Below are positions 53,230 to 64,000 of a stretch of 64,000 bases of DNA, one piece after another (within the stretch, counting starts at the first letter, position 1; the number at the start of each line of letters is the position of its first letter). The DNA comes from Diplolepis rosae (lineage: Eukaryota; Arthropoda; Insecta; Hymenoptera; Diplolepididae). A program made the translations under genes and the position numbers. The stretch is taken from contig JAPYXD010000250.1 of assembly GCA_030998225.1 (NCBI GenBank), forward strand, positions 2,914,001 to 2,978,000, written 5' to 3'. The notes under the pieces are model-generated. The model was given only the letters and a program-made list of their open reading frames with translations, was not told the DNA's origin and searched no databases.

Positions 53230-55350
53230 CAACAAATTCGTCTTTTAAGGTTTATGACGTTGTCACATTCGAGAACCTTCTTGTCTTCGAGCAATTTCTA
53301 TGATGCAAACAGAACCATTTTTCCAACTAAACATAGCACGGAGCGGAACCATTTCTTCTTGCATGACGTCTAAAGCTGAAGGAAAATACCTATTTTTTCA
53401 TTGTGTGACGTCACAACCTTCTAGAAAAATACCTATTCTTTATTGAGTGACCTGAACTTTTGGAAAATACCTTTCTGACTCAATCACCCATGAGAACCTT
53501 CTAGCAACTAAGGGTCTCGAGTGTCAATAAAGGTCGGTAAAGGTCGGTAACAGGAATCTTTGGTCAGAACTTTCCCTCTATATCAACTTTTGTTGTATCT
53601 TTGCCAAGTAGGCTTCTTGTAATAATCTGTTTTTATCTTATTAGTACCCTCCTGCAAGAAATATCTCTAAAATAGCAAGCAATTCCAATCAGGGTTGGTA
53701 TAAAATCATGCACATTCGACTACGGACTTTTTTTGAAGCCATCTTTGTAGCATATTATATAGAGAAACTTTATGTTCGCCTTTAGACGGTCTGTATACGT
53801 ACATATCTATTACAGAAAAACTATTAAAATCCATAAGAGTCATCTTACATGGCTATGATGTTACAAATCTTCTGATGCGAATGACGAAATTGAAAAAATA
53901 CAAAAGTACGCTGAACGCAGACAGTATCTTGAATACAATCTGTTTGAAACAGCTTATCTAAAAATTCAGCAACGGTCCATTAATTTATGACAGGTGTGCA
54001 TGCTCCTGTCAGCTTTGTGCGCAAGGAGTTTCAGAGGGGTTGAAGTATACAAGTGCATTTATCGTCTTTCTATAACTCATTGCGAAAATCCCCACGTGGC
54101 CTTTAAGTGAAAGACCCTCTGTGACTGACTAATTGGACACATGGCCTACCTGTCTATCATTTAAAAGCACCGTCTGCGATTCTTTTAGCTCATCAAATTA
54201 ACGAGCTACAACGAACGCATCAACAACTTTTGCATCTATATCGCAGATCACCATATACTTTCAAAAAATGATGAAAGTTTCATTACATTATTTAAATCGA
54301 AGAATATTTTTTGGATTCAAAGAAATGGTTAATGCATATAATATGGCCGCAAGAATATTTTGTTTTCGTTTTTTATTTTTTTCATGTTCTTGTTCTAATG
54401 TGGTTTTTACTGGAAATTTTGAAAATTCTTTTCTGAATATGTGACTTCTTACAAATAACAATGAAAAACACATCAGAAAAACAAATTGAAAATAATTAAT
54501 AAAGAAACAAAATCCTGTTTATAAATCTTCATAGCCAAATTTATGAAAAAATCAGAAGCGTTATGAACAAACAGGAAAACAGCATATTTTTTGAAGTATT
54601 AGAATCAAAAGTGGATGAATACATAAAAGTAAGCAAAAATGTACTACCCAAAATGGAACAAAATAGCGCCATTTATAAACTGTCATATCTAGATCGTGTC
54701 AAAACTTATTTTGAACAAAACTAAGACACTTTAAAATACAAAATGTATGAAAAAAGCATGAAAATAGTTTTTTATTGGATAAAAATATCACAGCCTCGCC
54801 AAATAACATAGAGAAAACAATGCAAATAAAGATAGTAACTAATATTAATTTTAATAAAAGATGCTGGTTTACGATCAATGAGGGTCAAATATAAAGAAGA
54901 AAACTCTTTATAGTGTTTTTTGTTGGGATGGCATACAAATACTATGCAGAGAGAATAATGTTTCCAAGATCTGCTAAATTGTTTTGTGTGAGAAAAAGAA
55001 AGCAATTGTAGTCCTAGTCAAATGGTCAACACTGATTCCCTCAATCCTATCAAAGATATGATTTGAAATTGTGTAATTTGATATTTATGAAAAATTTTCA
55101 ACTTTTATACTCAGATTTCTTACCCTTCTCTTTTACGAATTTCTGCACACTGAGAGAAATTATTCGTCGTGGTTACCCATTTTTTACACTATATCATCTA
55201 AACACCTTAGTTCCTACAGACAGATTAACTGAGTAGCAATGATTAAAACTTTTAGTAAAACTAAGATAGCTAAAAATTATGCCAGCTAGAAGTCAAGGTA
55301 GAAGACAATAATGAGGCGGCACTTTGCTAAGTTATGTATACTTTATTAAC
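53230..55350. other. AT-rich stretch without a recognised gene
   Basis: Repeated short boxes near 53380-53480 (GGAAAATACCT and TAGAAAAATACCTATTC) and AAAGGTCGGTA twice near 53535-53555. A short frame near 54563-54723 (MNKQENSIFFEVLESKV) is open for about 50 codons but has no family. No RNA gene seen. Confidence 0.4.
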
Positions 55351-55354
55351 TTAA

Positions 55355-56085
55355 GGGGGGAGCCTGGTTTAGAACGCCGAAAATTGCATGATATTCGGCA
55401 CAGTTTTTTAGGCTGCCTAACTTATGAAATGTTTCAAGTACTGTTGAAGTAGGTCATAGATACACAAATCTTGCAGAACAAATTTATTTTTATTTTATTC
55501 GATAATGTTTAGCAATAAAAATTCGTATTTGTTTGGGGCACTACTCGCTTGAAGATTCTCCACTGCGTACATGATAGCGATCGTCCTTTTTATCTGAAAC
55601 ATCAAAACCAAAATTTTTTTTGCACTTTAGGAGTTTATCTTCTTTTCAAACCTAAGAAATTTATTACAATGTTAAAAATTGCAAATTTTATGAGTGTTTA
55701 AAAAAAATTCGCTTTTTACTGACGAAATTGTGAGATAATTAACAAAAAATAGTTATTAAAAAAAAATTTTATGTGATTTTTTAGGTTCTCATAGAAGCTT
55801 AAACTTTCAGCTCTAAAAAGAGTTATCACTTATAAAAATAAGGCAATTACAACATTCTTAATCGTGTACGCAGTGCAGGAAAAAGCTGTTTCGAGAAAAT
55901 CGCGTTAAAAGTTTTTTCCAAAAGTTATCTGTCTCCTGAGCGTACGGTCTCTCAGAGGCCATATCTGCGAAACGATTTGGAATTTGACTCTGAAATTTTG
56001 GAGACATATTTCTGAATATATTTCTAATCGAATGAGATGACTTTCAAAAAATTGATTTTTTTTACACTCTAAACCAGGTTCCCCC
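55355..56085. mobile_element. TTAA-type MITE, ~731 bp
   Basis: Left end TTAA-GGGGGGAGCCTGGTTTAGA; right end TCTAAACCAGGTTCCCCC followed by TGTAA, a mutated target. The inverted termini match for about 22 bp with few differences. No coding frame. A smaller, more decayed relative of the TTAA-flanked group. Confidence 0.7.
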
Positions 56086-56089
56086 TGTA

Positions 56090-56677
56090 AAGCATTCACG
56101 GCAAGGATCAAACGCGATCACATTGGATGACGAGAGCACGAGCTTGTTACTCGTCCAAGCGAGAAATTGTATCTGAATCTAATGTAAGAAGTAAATAGTG
56201 AAAATGGACACGCTAAGACAAAAATCAGCTGTTGCAGAAGGGGAGGGGATGGATAGGTTCGAAGAGGTACACAGTAGATGGACGAGCTAAGATAAATTCA
56301 GTTGTTACAGGACAAGGGAGGGAAGCAAATAATAGAAGAAACTCCGCATTCTAATTGTCCTGGGTCTTTCGCATAATTCATGAAGGAAGCTGGTAAATGC
56401 AGATTTTTGGAAACCAGTTAAGGCTAGATATACGATCATGGGCAATTAATATAGTTTCACAATAAATTGGAAGGACAAGACGGTTTCAAATTAGGAGGCA
56501 GGCCAAAATCAACAGGTAAAATACAAGTCTCTTACAGCCGTGATTGAGACGTAACATTGCGGCCTCATTTGAACTATCCGCGTTCAAAGCAACGGTGCCA
56601 TCAAGATAAATATATACCGTAAGAATCTGAGGAAACTGAACGCTATAGGAGGATGGGGCAGAGAGGGGACTGGAAAG
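56090..56677. other. flank of the unassigned transposon
   Basis: No gene recognised. A minus-strand frame near 56486-56640 (PQILTVYIYLDGTVALNAD) looks protein-like but has no recognised family. It may be part of an older element cut by the transposon. Confidence 0.35.
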
Positions 56678-59600
56678 TAGGCTGGCGTAAAAAACCAACA
56701 TTGTGCCTCCAGGAAACGCCTGGGTACGGAAAAGTGGCCCAGTCCAATCCGAAACTCAGCGCACTTTGAAATTTGGAAATCGGATAATATATTCAGTCTG
56801 TTCGTTGAGGGTGATATCGATACCGATGCCTTCCAAGGGTGACTTTACGATGAAAAGTCATCAGAGGGTACTTAGAGGTCCGTACCGAGTCGCCAAAGTC
56901 ACCCCATGCCAATCCTCATGGAGGGGTAAATGGCTCGAAATTGCGTATTTTCGAGTAAAACGCTTAAATACTTGTGCGGTCCCTGGGTCATGTCTGTCTA
57001 AGAGCACACGAACGTCTGTGCCACCTCTACACTGAAGCTGGACCCCCCCCCCCAGTCACCGGTCTCCTTCTCCCCTCCCCCTCGCCCTCCCTCTGGTCGA
57101 GCGTTGTCGAGACTTGTCAGAACCTGTCAATGGCTCGTACTGTCGACTCACGCCTAGTGTTCGTTCACTCGCAGGTGCTAGTCGACGTTATCGTTATGAT
57201 TTCTTCTTCTCATTGTCTCATCGTTGTTTATTTTCGTGGTAGAGATTCTGGTTCTGTCTGCACTCCCCTCTTTGGTTTGTGTACCACAGCATGTCGAGAT
57301 TCGCAAAGAGAGACTTTGTGCAGTGCCCTATATTTGGTCCTCCAAAAGATTTTGGTCCGAACGTTTTGCCAACGAAGGCTGGCGTTCTGCGATGTTGTCA
57401 GGAGGTTCGAAGGCAAAAGGGCTGTCTTTCAGAAAAAGAAAAGGAGCCTTCGTTCGGAGACATTGCCGACGAAGTCCGTTCCAAACTAATAGTTATATGG
57501 GAATCTCCTGCTATCCCAACGGTCTCAAAGCAGCGCATTAAGGAATGTCTCACAAATCTTCATAAAAAATACACTACGTTGAAAAATTTATTGAAGAGTG
57601 AAACAACTTCTCAAAGTAATAAGGATGAGAAAATCGCCGCCTTCAAAGAGTACTGCTCTGAATTATTTAACATAGCCGCTTGTAAGTGCGTTGACTTGTC
57701 TGAGTGCTCGTGTCCCAAGGAAAAGAAGGTTCCAGCCGTAGAGCATGCCTTCTATCTTGACCAAAGAGGTAAAAGACTTATGGGAATCGCCAGTGTAGAT
57801 GTCTCTGAAACAAAAAGAATACATAAGAGAGCAGAACGTAATGCAAAAAGAGGCAGACTTAAACAGGGAGGGGGTGGGGAAAGCGTTCCTACTGCAGCGG
57901 CCTCCACATTTTCCTCTACGATTGATATGGATATAGATTTAGATTCCTTCTTCGAGGAAGGTGAAGGTGATAATCCTCCTCCTGAAATTAAGGTAAAGGT
58001 TGATGCTTCTACCGATGATGAAGATTTTCACAGGCTCCAAGTTGAAGGAGGAATCACGCCATGAGGATTCTATTCGTGGCTTATACATTGATAGTCGGAA
58101 AGACGAAACATTGACAGCCTCCGGATTTATTAAGGAGGAACACATATCTTTGGTGGCCGAACCAGGTTCTAAATACGTAGACCATGTCGTCATACCATCA
58201 AGCCATGCCCAAGATGAGTGTGATTCTATTCATAATTACGTAACAACAGAACTGAATGAAGGCTTCGATGCAGTGGTAGTCGTGGGCTGTGACGGTACAA
58301 ATACGAATACGGGCTGGAAGGGAGGAATTATTCGTCTACTAGAGGAACGACTTGATCGTCCCTTGCAATGGGTTGTCTGTCTATTACATTTCAATGAGCT
58401 ACCGTTCAGAAGTCTTTTCGTATTTATTGATGGACCTACCACTGGACCGAACAAATACTCAGGGTCAATAGGGGGACAACTTACAACTTGTGAGACCCTC
58501 GATGTTGTAAAGTTTAAACAAGTTGAGTGTGACTTACCTGAGATTGAGCCCACTGATCTCAGCTCAGATCAAAGGTATCTTTAGGAGATATCAGATGCCA
58601 TACGGTTCGGAGCGTGCTCTCCTGAGCTGGCCTCCCGGAAGATAGAATTCTGAGATTATACATATCAACAAATAAGACCCACAAAGAAACTGCAAGTATT
58701 AGTTGAATACTTACTCACAGTATACGTACGTCAGTGGTTCCACATCAGACGGGATAAGACTATCGCTGATGTGAGTCGGCACCTCTTCCAAGCAATCAAA
58801 TTGTCAAGGTTTCTTCCTCTGAAGTACCGAAATGTGGTAAACACTTCTATTCAGACAAACGGCTTCTCTGCCATGCCAGAAAATATACTTCTTGGAATGG
58901 TAACCGACCCTAGGCTTACCGTTCGCCACGACGCACTCACCAAAATCCTGGAAGCAAAACATAAGCAACAGACAACTGTTAGATACAATATTGTGCCAAA
59001 AATTAATTTTGGAGCTAATGATTACACAGAAATGATTGATTGGGAACAGACAGATGTTTCACTTACCGTACCTCCAGTTTTCATTCCTATAACAGAGGAT
59101 GAACTTACCGCTAAGCTATCTATAGCCGATGGCTTGGTACCAGACTGGGACTTTACATCTTTCCCTTGTCACACAATAGCGGTGGAAAGAGCTGTTAGAC
59201 TGGTAACAGAGGTGTCCAGACAAGGCATCGGTCCCGAGGGTCGGGACCGACAGATACGCGCCACACTTCTTTCTCGAAAGACTGTCAACTTATTTGACAC
59301 TAAGAAAGACTTTGTGGTTGTCATTAATGACTCAGACTTAAATAAGCACGTTCTACATATGGTTGGTTGGTTGGGTAGGGCGTGGGTGGAGCCCGATGTG
59401 CAGCCACCTCCACGTGGTGGGCTCTGGGTCACTCGAAGTAGTAGAACGTAGTGAGCTAGGAGCTGCACAAGTATTTAAGCGTTTTACTCGAAAATACGCA
59501 ATTTTGAGCCATTTCCCCCTCCATGAGGATTGGCATGGGGTGACTTTGGCGACTCGGTACGGACCTCTAAGTACCCTCTGATGACTTTTCATCGTAAACT

Positions 59601-59821
59601 CACCCTTGGAAGGCATCGGTATCGATTTTAAGCCCATTTTTGCAAAACCTTAAATTTTAGTGTTTTTTAGTGAAATTTCGAGATATACCCTCAAAGAACA
59701 GACTGAAGATATTATCCGATTTCAAAATTTCAAAGTGCGCTGAGTTTCGGATTGGACTGGGCCACTTTTCCGCACCCAGGCGTTTCCTGGACGCATAATG
59801 TTGGTTTTTCGCCCCAGCCTA
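56678..59821 (+). mobile_element. DNA transposon of unassigned superfamily, 3.1 kb
   Basis: The inverted termini begin TAGGCTGG and share AAACCAACATT, AGGAAACGCCTGGGT, GGCCCAGTCCAATCCGAAAC and further blocks over about 300-350 bp. The left repeat is 56678-56985 and the right 59470-59821, which has an extra ~45 bp. A transposase-like gene lies between them in the plus orientation. Left flank GGAAAG and right flank ACCTTT do not form a clear target duplication. The right side abuts the element C integrase finger, so the insertion or a later deletion removed the rest of C. Confidence 0.8.
57300..59451 (+). pseudogene. transposase-like gene, unassigned family
   Basis: Three open parts. Part one (from an ATG near 57291 to 58064) has RFAKRDFVQCPIFG, a Cys-rich segment (CKCVDLSECSCPKEK) and an acidic end. 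A frameshift near 58030 leads to part two (to 58584) with VVGCDGTNTNTG, GGIIRLLEERLDRPLQW, HFNELPFRSLF and YSGSIGG. In-frame stops at 58582 and 58651 separate part three (to 59451) with ENILLGMVTDPR, VPKINFGANDYTEMIDW and PCHTIAVERAVRLVTE. I recall similar proteins in many copies in arthropod and cnidarian genomes but cannot name the superfamily. The CDGT aspartate and the ERAV glutamate are candidate catalytic residues. Only the stops and the frameshift disable it. Confidence 0.75.
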
Positions 59822-61640
59822 ACCTTTATGGCCTCCTAATGCTGAGGAGTGAGCTTCCTGAATTAATTGTGATCTTTGTTCTTTTGTTGGATAATGCGTT
59901 ATGCCGTTACAAACTATTATTTTCGTGAGTGGATTTGCAAAAACTAAATCAAAAATTAATTTTATGTCTTCCCAAGCTATATGGTTGATTTTCGAAGTCT
60001 TTGAAATACTAATCGATCGTTGATTCGATTTTTGAGATAATTCTCGTAATGAATAAATTGACAATTTTATATTATTTAAGATTTCTGAAAAATTGTCGTT
60101 TGATTCTTCCTCAGTCGGAAGAGCAAAATGATAGTAGTTTCCCTTTTTAATTTCTTTTGCTGTTCCTTTTTGTAAATTTTGACATTTTGGTAAGATTCTA
60201 CGTTTTTCTAGATTTTTTGATCCATTATCTCGAGGAATTCCATTTGTTGTAACAAAATATACATAATTATCTTTTCGCATTGTTAATTGATCGCGGCATT
60301 CAACGATATTTTTATTCATTCAAATTTGCCTAGTATATTTTGAGTTGGCTGGAGGGGGCCCTGGGGGGTGGACGGCTATCTTCAGATTCTGAATTATTAG
60401 AATTTTCGACATTCTCCCTCGTTTCTGTTCATCATTTTTGGTTTATTTCGGAATTTTGTTTATTAAAAGAGTCTTCAACATTTTCATTTTCAAACATTTC
60501 TCCAATACAAGAGTTTTTAGAGTTTTCAGAGCTTTCTTCATCTTTAGGTTCTTTATCAATTACTTCATCTTCAGAAGTAGAAAAATAATTTTCGCTTTCT
60601 TCATCTTCTGGTATAATGAATTGTTTAGGCTTTTTGCTATTTTTCTTCCCTTTATTTTTTGTTTGGATTTCTTTCAAATAGTCCAAATGTTCAAGATCAG
60701 AGTCAGAGTCAGAATCGAATCCCAATACTATTTGACTTGGATTTTTCGTGTATATTTCCGGAAGTTCATCTTCATTTATTTGTTTTTTTGGTATACCTCT
60801 TTTTCTTTTTTTTGAGATGGGGGTATTTTTAACCCTCCGTTGCCAAACTTAAAAATTGTTACACGGTTACCAAACCCTAGAGGATCTCCCTCTGCGTGTT
60901 AGAAGATCTGCAGTGTTGCCAAATGTGGCGATTACTTGGCTGACAGTGCAACATCAAAATATGGCAACACCGCACTCTATATCTCAAGCTATTTCCATTG
61001 CACGAAAGCCAAACTATGGAGTGATTCCCTCAGAATTCACGTCACCTTTGGTTTTGAAAAGTGATTATTGAATGAGTATTCCACTTGAACATTTTTTATT
61101 GCTACAAAAAGCTTCACGAATAATTCGTGGAAAGATATTCAAACTGACCAGACTGTTTGAAGCGTAAATTAGAAGTTATTTCGAAAAAACTGACCCACTG
61201 AGGGAATCCCTCATATGCCGGGTAAAGGAGGGTTAAAATCTGTAAGTACATTCTTTCTTGATCTACCTCGCGATCTCTTAATGGAAGGTTCAAAAGGTTC
61301 ATTTGGACTTGAATTTTCTAGACTTCTATGTTGATTTGAAATTTTCATCTGTTCTTGTTTTTTCTTTTTACCCCTAGTAGTCATGGTTTTCAATGACGAA
61401 TTTTCATAGTTTTTTCCAAGTATTGGACTTCAAAGTATAATAGTCATAAGCAGAAGCTTCGATGCTAAAAGTTTTAATAATCTTGTATATTTTAGAAAAT
61501 TGTTACAAATGTCGTTAAATAATTCATTATTTGGAGAAACGTTAGAAGTTTCTGAAAACTTAGGATTAATATTTAATATTGGATCTTGTGAGGATTCGCT
61601 AAGGACATCTGTATCATCTTGGGTAAATATCAAATTGAAA
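59822..61640 (-). pseudogene. element C linker and start of integrase finger
   Basis: Reads, on the minus strand, NYENSSLKTMTTRGKKKK (near 61390), then RKNVLTDF. It is interrupted by a 400-bp TTAA-flanked element (60833-61232) and continues in frame with EDELPEIYTKNP, DSDSDSDLEHLDYL, EIKKGNYYHFAL and KIIVCNGITHY. It ends at SSALGGHKG, the start of the HHCC finger. A few stops occur (for example near 61430 and 60430-60330). This is the reference that links the two halves of element B. Confidence 0.85.
60833..61232. mobile_element. piggyBac-type MITE, 400 bp, TTAA-flanked
   Basis: Starts CCCTCCGTTGCCA and ends AAAGGAGGG, with TTAA at 60829-60832 and 61233-61236. It sits in the element C linker, and removing it with one TTAA restores the frame without loss of a base. 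Subterminal inverse boxes GAGGGATTCCCTC near 61200 and GGAGTGATTCCCTC near 61018 could bind a transposase. No coding frame. Confidence 0.85.
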
Positions 61641-62384
61641 TATTTACTTTAGGAATTCTTTCCTTTTTTGATATTATTTCCTTGATTAATTTTGTAAAAA
61701 GTATTCTCAAGATTTATTCTTTCTTGATATGTCATAAAGATATCATCTTCGTGTGGATTTCTTGGTTTTTCTCCATTACCAATAGGGTTTCTTGAAAGAG
61801 CGTCTGCATTGGGATTCATTTTTTCTGCTTTGTATCCTACATCAAAATCATATTCTGCGAGTTACAACCTCCAACATGAAACTCGTGAGAAAGGATCTTT
61901 AGAGTTTTGAAACCAAACTAGTGGTTAATGATAAGTTACTAAGGTAAATTTTCTTCCATATAAATAAGGACGGAATTGAGTAACACAAAATATTATTGCA
62001 AGTGCTTCTTTTTCATATGTGTCGTATTTTTTATTAAGTATGTGCTATTGGCTTATCTTTGTCTATTTTACCTTATGATAATATGCCTCCTATTGCGTAT
62101 CTGGAGGCATCTGTTGTGAGAACAAAGAGTTGAAAAAACTCGTATCGTTGTAAAAGTGGTTCGTCGCATAATTTTTATTTTAAAATATCAAAAGCTATTC
62201 GCTGTTTATCGGTCCATATGAACGGTGTATCCTTTTTCAGAAGTTGATTAAGAGGGTTGGCAATTTTTGAAAATTCTTCGATAAATCTACGATAATATCC
62301 TGCTAATCCGAAAAATTGTTTGACACTCTTTTGTGTTTTTGGAACTGGAAATTCTTTTACGGCTACAATTTTTTTGGGGTCTTG
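61641..62384 (-). pseudogene. element C RNase H region
   Basis: On the minus strand after the polymerase: QFFGLAGYYRRFIEEFS (thumb/connection), LLKKDTPFIW, the RNase H aspartate motif LTTDASRYAIGGILS, and finally NADALSRNP near 61800. Several stops and a frameshift near 61900-62050 break it. It degrades the RNA strand during reverse transcription. Confidence 0.82.
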
Positions 62385-63257
62385 TCAAACTCCATTTTTA
62401 TCAATTATATGACCTAAATATCCTATCTCAGGTCGTGAAAATTCACATTTGTCTGGTTGTGAATGAAGGTTTGCTTTTTGCAGACGTTGTATTAGATTAT
62501 TAAATTTTTTCTCATGTTCTTCTAGTGTATCAGCAAATATGACGATGTCGTCAGGATATACAAAGAGTTCTGTTACTATTAATCCAGTTAAGGTGATATC
62601 CACTAACCTTTGAAATGTTGCAGGAGCGGTTTTTAAACCAAAAGGCATTCTATCAAATTCAAAATGGCCATGAGGTGTAGAAAATGCAGTTTTATAAGAG
62701 TATTTAGGATCTATTTTGATATGGTGAAAAGCAGTAGCTACATCGAATACTGAAAAATATCTGGCAGATCCGAGTGAATCGAGTATATCGTTTATATTAG
62801 GTAAAGGATACGAATCGCCAATTGTTTTCTCATTAAGTTTTCTGAAGTCAAGAACCATTCGCCATTTTATGTTACCTTTAGAGTCTGGTTTTTTAGGAAC
62901 AATCCAAACTCAAGTGTTATACGGTGATTGTGATGGTTTTATTATTTTATTTTTTAATAATTCGTCAACTTGTTTTGTAATTTATTCTTTGTAAACAGGG
63001 GGAAATATATATTGTTTTGAAAAAATTGGAGAATCATCTATAGTTGGAATCGAATGTTGCAAAACGTTAGTAGCTTCAAGTGGTTCTCTTGGGATTTGAA
63101 ATCTGTCTGCACTGTTAATAATTAATCTTTCTACATGTTCGTATTCGTCTTGATTCAAATGATCCAAACGAAGAAGTTTTTTGATACATTTTATTCTTTC
63201 TTCACCTGTTATGTTAAAAAATTTGCATGAATTTTCGAAAAATTTGTCATTTTTCAA
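62385..63257 (-). pseudogene. element C reverse transcriptase
   Basis: 63257-62982 covers the pre-polymerase part (GEERIKCIKKLLRLDHLN, SIPTIDDSPIFSKQY). After a short broken stretch, 62858-62385 is an intact core: VLDFRKLNEKTIGD, SVFDVATAFHHI with the first aspartate, MPFGLKTAPATFQ, and the catalytic box YPDDIVIF, in which Pro stands where most gypsy elements have Leu or Met. IGYLGHIID closes the core. It is the best-preserved polymerase core of the gypsy-type family in the window. Confidence 0.88.
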
Positions 63258-63549
63258 GAAACTATTTAGAATCTTGTTAGATAAATCGTCATCGCTTAAG
63301 TTTTTTAAATTTCTTGATTGTCTAGGTACATTTTGAGAATCGCTTTCTACAAAATCTTCTAAGGTAATAGTCGGTATTGATATCGTTAGTGGTATTTCAT
63401 TTGTATTCGAAAATTTGATTTAAGATTTACCATTGCAATTTTTCACAATTGCGTTTCCGGCATAAATCCCTTCGCCAATATTTAGTCGAGGTATGTAACC
63501 TTCGCTTTTTCCAGTATTTTCAATTGGAATGTAAAATGTCGTTACTGTT

Positions 63550-64000
63550 CTAGCTGGAATTGTTAATTTTTTGTGTTGATTCAAATAGATACAGTTTATT
63601 TTGTATTTCTAGATATTTTGATACATAATTTATATTGACTTCTTTTTCTTGAAAAAATTCCGAAGCTAGAACTCCGTCTTCATCGATTGGAACTTCTTTA
63701 GGAATTATATTCAGTATTCTTGGATATCCTAGAATGTTAATTTGTACTTGTCCCATTGTAAAAAGTGGTCAATTATTTATTCCTGTAAGTTTTAACACTA
63801 TTTTTTCATCTATTGGCAATATAGGGTTTACGACATTTTGTTTAATCAAATTTCGACCACCACCGGCTTCTATCATCATGCGAGCAGGGCTTCGAAGGCC
63901 TTCTGCGCATATCATTATCGATGGAATTGTACTTGGTGTGGAAACGCTTATCTTTATGGCCGGTTGATCGTTAGAAATTGATTTTTCTGGTTCTTGCTTT
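63550..64000 (-). pseudogene. element C protease
   Basis: The minus strand reads PARMMIEAGGGRNLIKQN near 63850-63900 and GILASEFFQ-like DGVLASEFFQEKEVNI near 63650. The placing fits a retroviral aspartic protease, but the active-site tripeptide reads Glu-Ala-Gly rather than Asp-Thr/Ser-Gly. A stop near 63770 separates two parts. Upstream gag is outside the window. Confidence 0.6.

Larger units (their letters stand above)
59822..64000 (-). mobile_element. element C: gypsy-type pol on the minus strand, continues past the window
   Basis: Minus-strand protease, reverse transcriptase, RNase H, linker and the first part of the integrase finger. The sequence of the linker and finger matches element B at 16995-17595 and 41405-42230, so B and C belong to one family. 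The 3' end is lost at the unassigned transposon (59821), and gag lies beyond 64000. Confidence 0.88.

Noticed and set aside
54563..54723. Short frame MNKQENSIFFEVLESKV
   Set aside because: About 50 codons, isolated, in AT-rich sequence; insufficient to call a gene.
55150..55200. ACACTGAGAGAAAT as an end of a CACTGAG-type MITE
   Set aside because: No inverted partner or TA flank could be found nearby.
60438..60815. 125-codon plus-strand Phe-rich frame
   Set aside because: Antisense of the Glu/Asp/Lys-rich element C linker.

Overview
This is a eukaryotic, AT-rich window with no recognisable host gene. It is a graveyard of nested mobile elements whose families (piggyBac, hAT, pogo-like, Ty3/gypsy elements with envelope genes, R1-clade non-LTR, Penelope-like, Maverick/Polinton) point to an arthropod, most likely an insect. 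A hymenopteran would fit the DUF8207-type Maverick gene set, but that is only a weak inference from recall.

Layout. 0.1-1.8 kb: a broken piggyBac transposase split by a 513-bp hAT-type element with a perfect 8-bp target duplication. 1.8-8.7 kb: short non-autonomous elements, foldbacks and tandem repeats. 8.9-17.6 kb plus 41.4-47.4 kb: one old LTR retroelement ('element B': gag, remnant of pol, integrase, envelope, a dsRNA-binding/zinc-knuckle gene, polypurine tract, 3' LTR). It carries a pogo-like element (9.55-10.44 kb), an R1-clade retrotransposon (11.05-16.98 kb, 14-bp target duplication) and a ~24-kb Maverick/Polinton-like block (17.6-41.4 kb). The Maverick block holds a spliced small basic gene, protein-primed DNA polymerase B, DDE integrase, a collagen-like protein, a DUF8207-like protein and small ORFs. 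It is itself interrupted by a 1.76-kb long-TIR element and by a second LTR retroelement ('element A', 28.2-40.4 kb) with a baculovirus-F-like envelope.

45.64-52.35 kb is a near-perfect palindrome (arms ~2.77 kb, spacer 1.17 kb). It duplicates the 3' end of element B, including the dsRNA-binding gene and the LTR, in head-to-head orientation. 52.4-56.1 kb holds two TTAA-flanked non-autonomous elements. 56.68-59.82 kb is a DNA transposon with ~0.3-kb terminal repeats and a broken transposase-like gene that I cannot assign to a superfamily. 59.8-64 kb is a minus-strand pol of a third retroelement ('element C'), a close relative of B. Its linker region is what proves that the two halves of B belong together.

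Most coding regions are decayed by stops, frameshifts or deletions. Long intact frames survive in the element A envelope, the element A leader ORF, the dsRNA-binding/zinc-knuckle gene, the DUF8207-like and collagen-like genes, and the C-terminal part of the second R1 copy. The strongest candidates for something new are the dsRNA-binding/zinc-knuckle gene at the 3' end of an envelope-bearing retroelement together with the palindrome that duplicates it, and the leader ORF with tandem SUMO-interaction-like motifs in element A.
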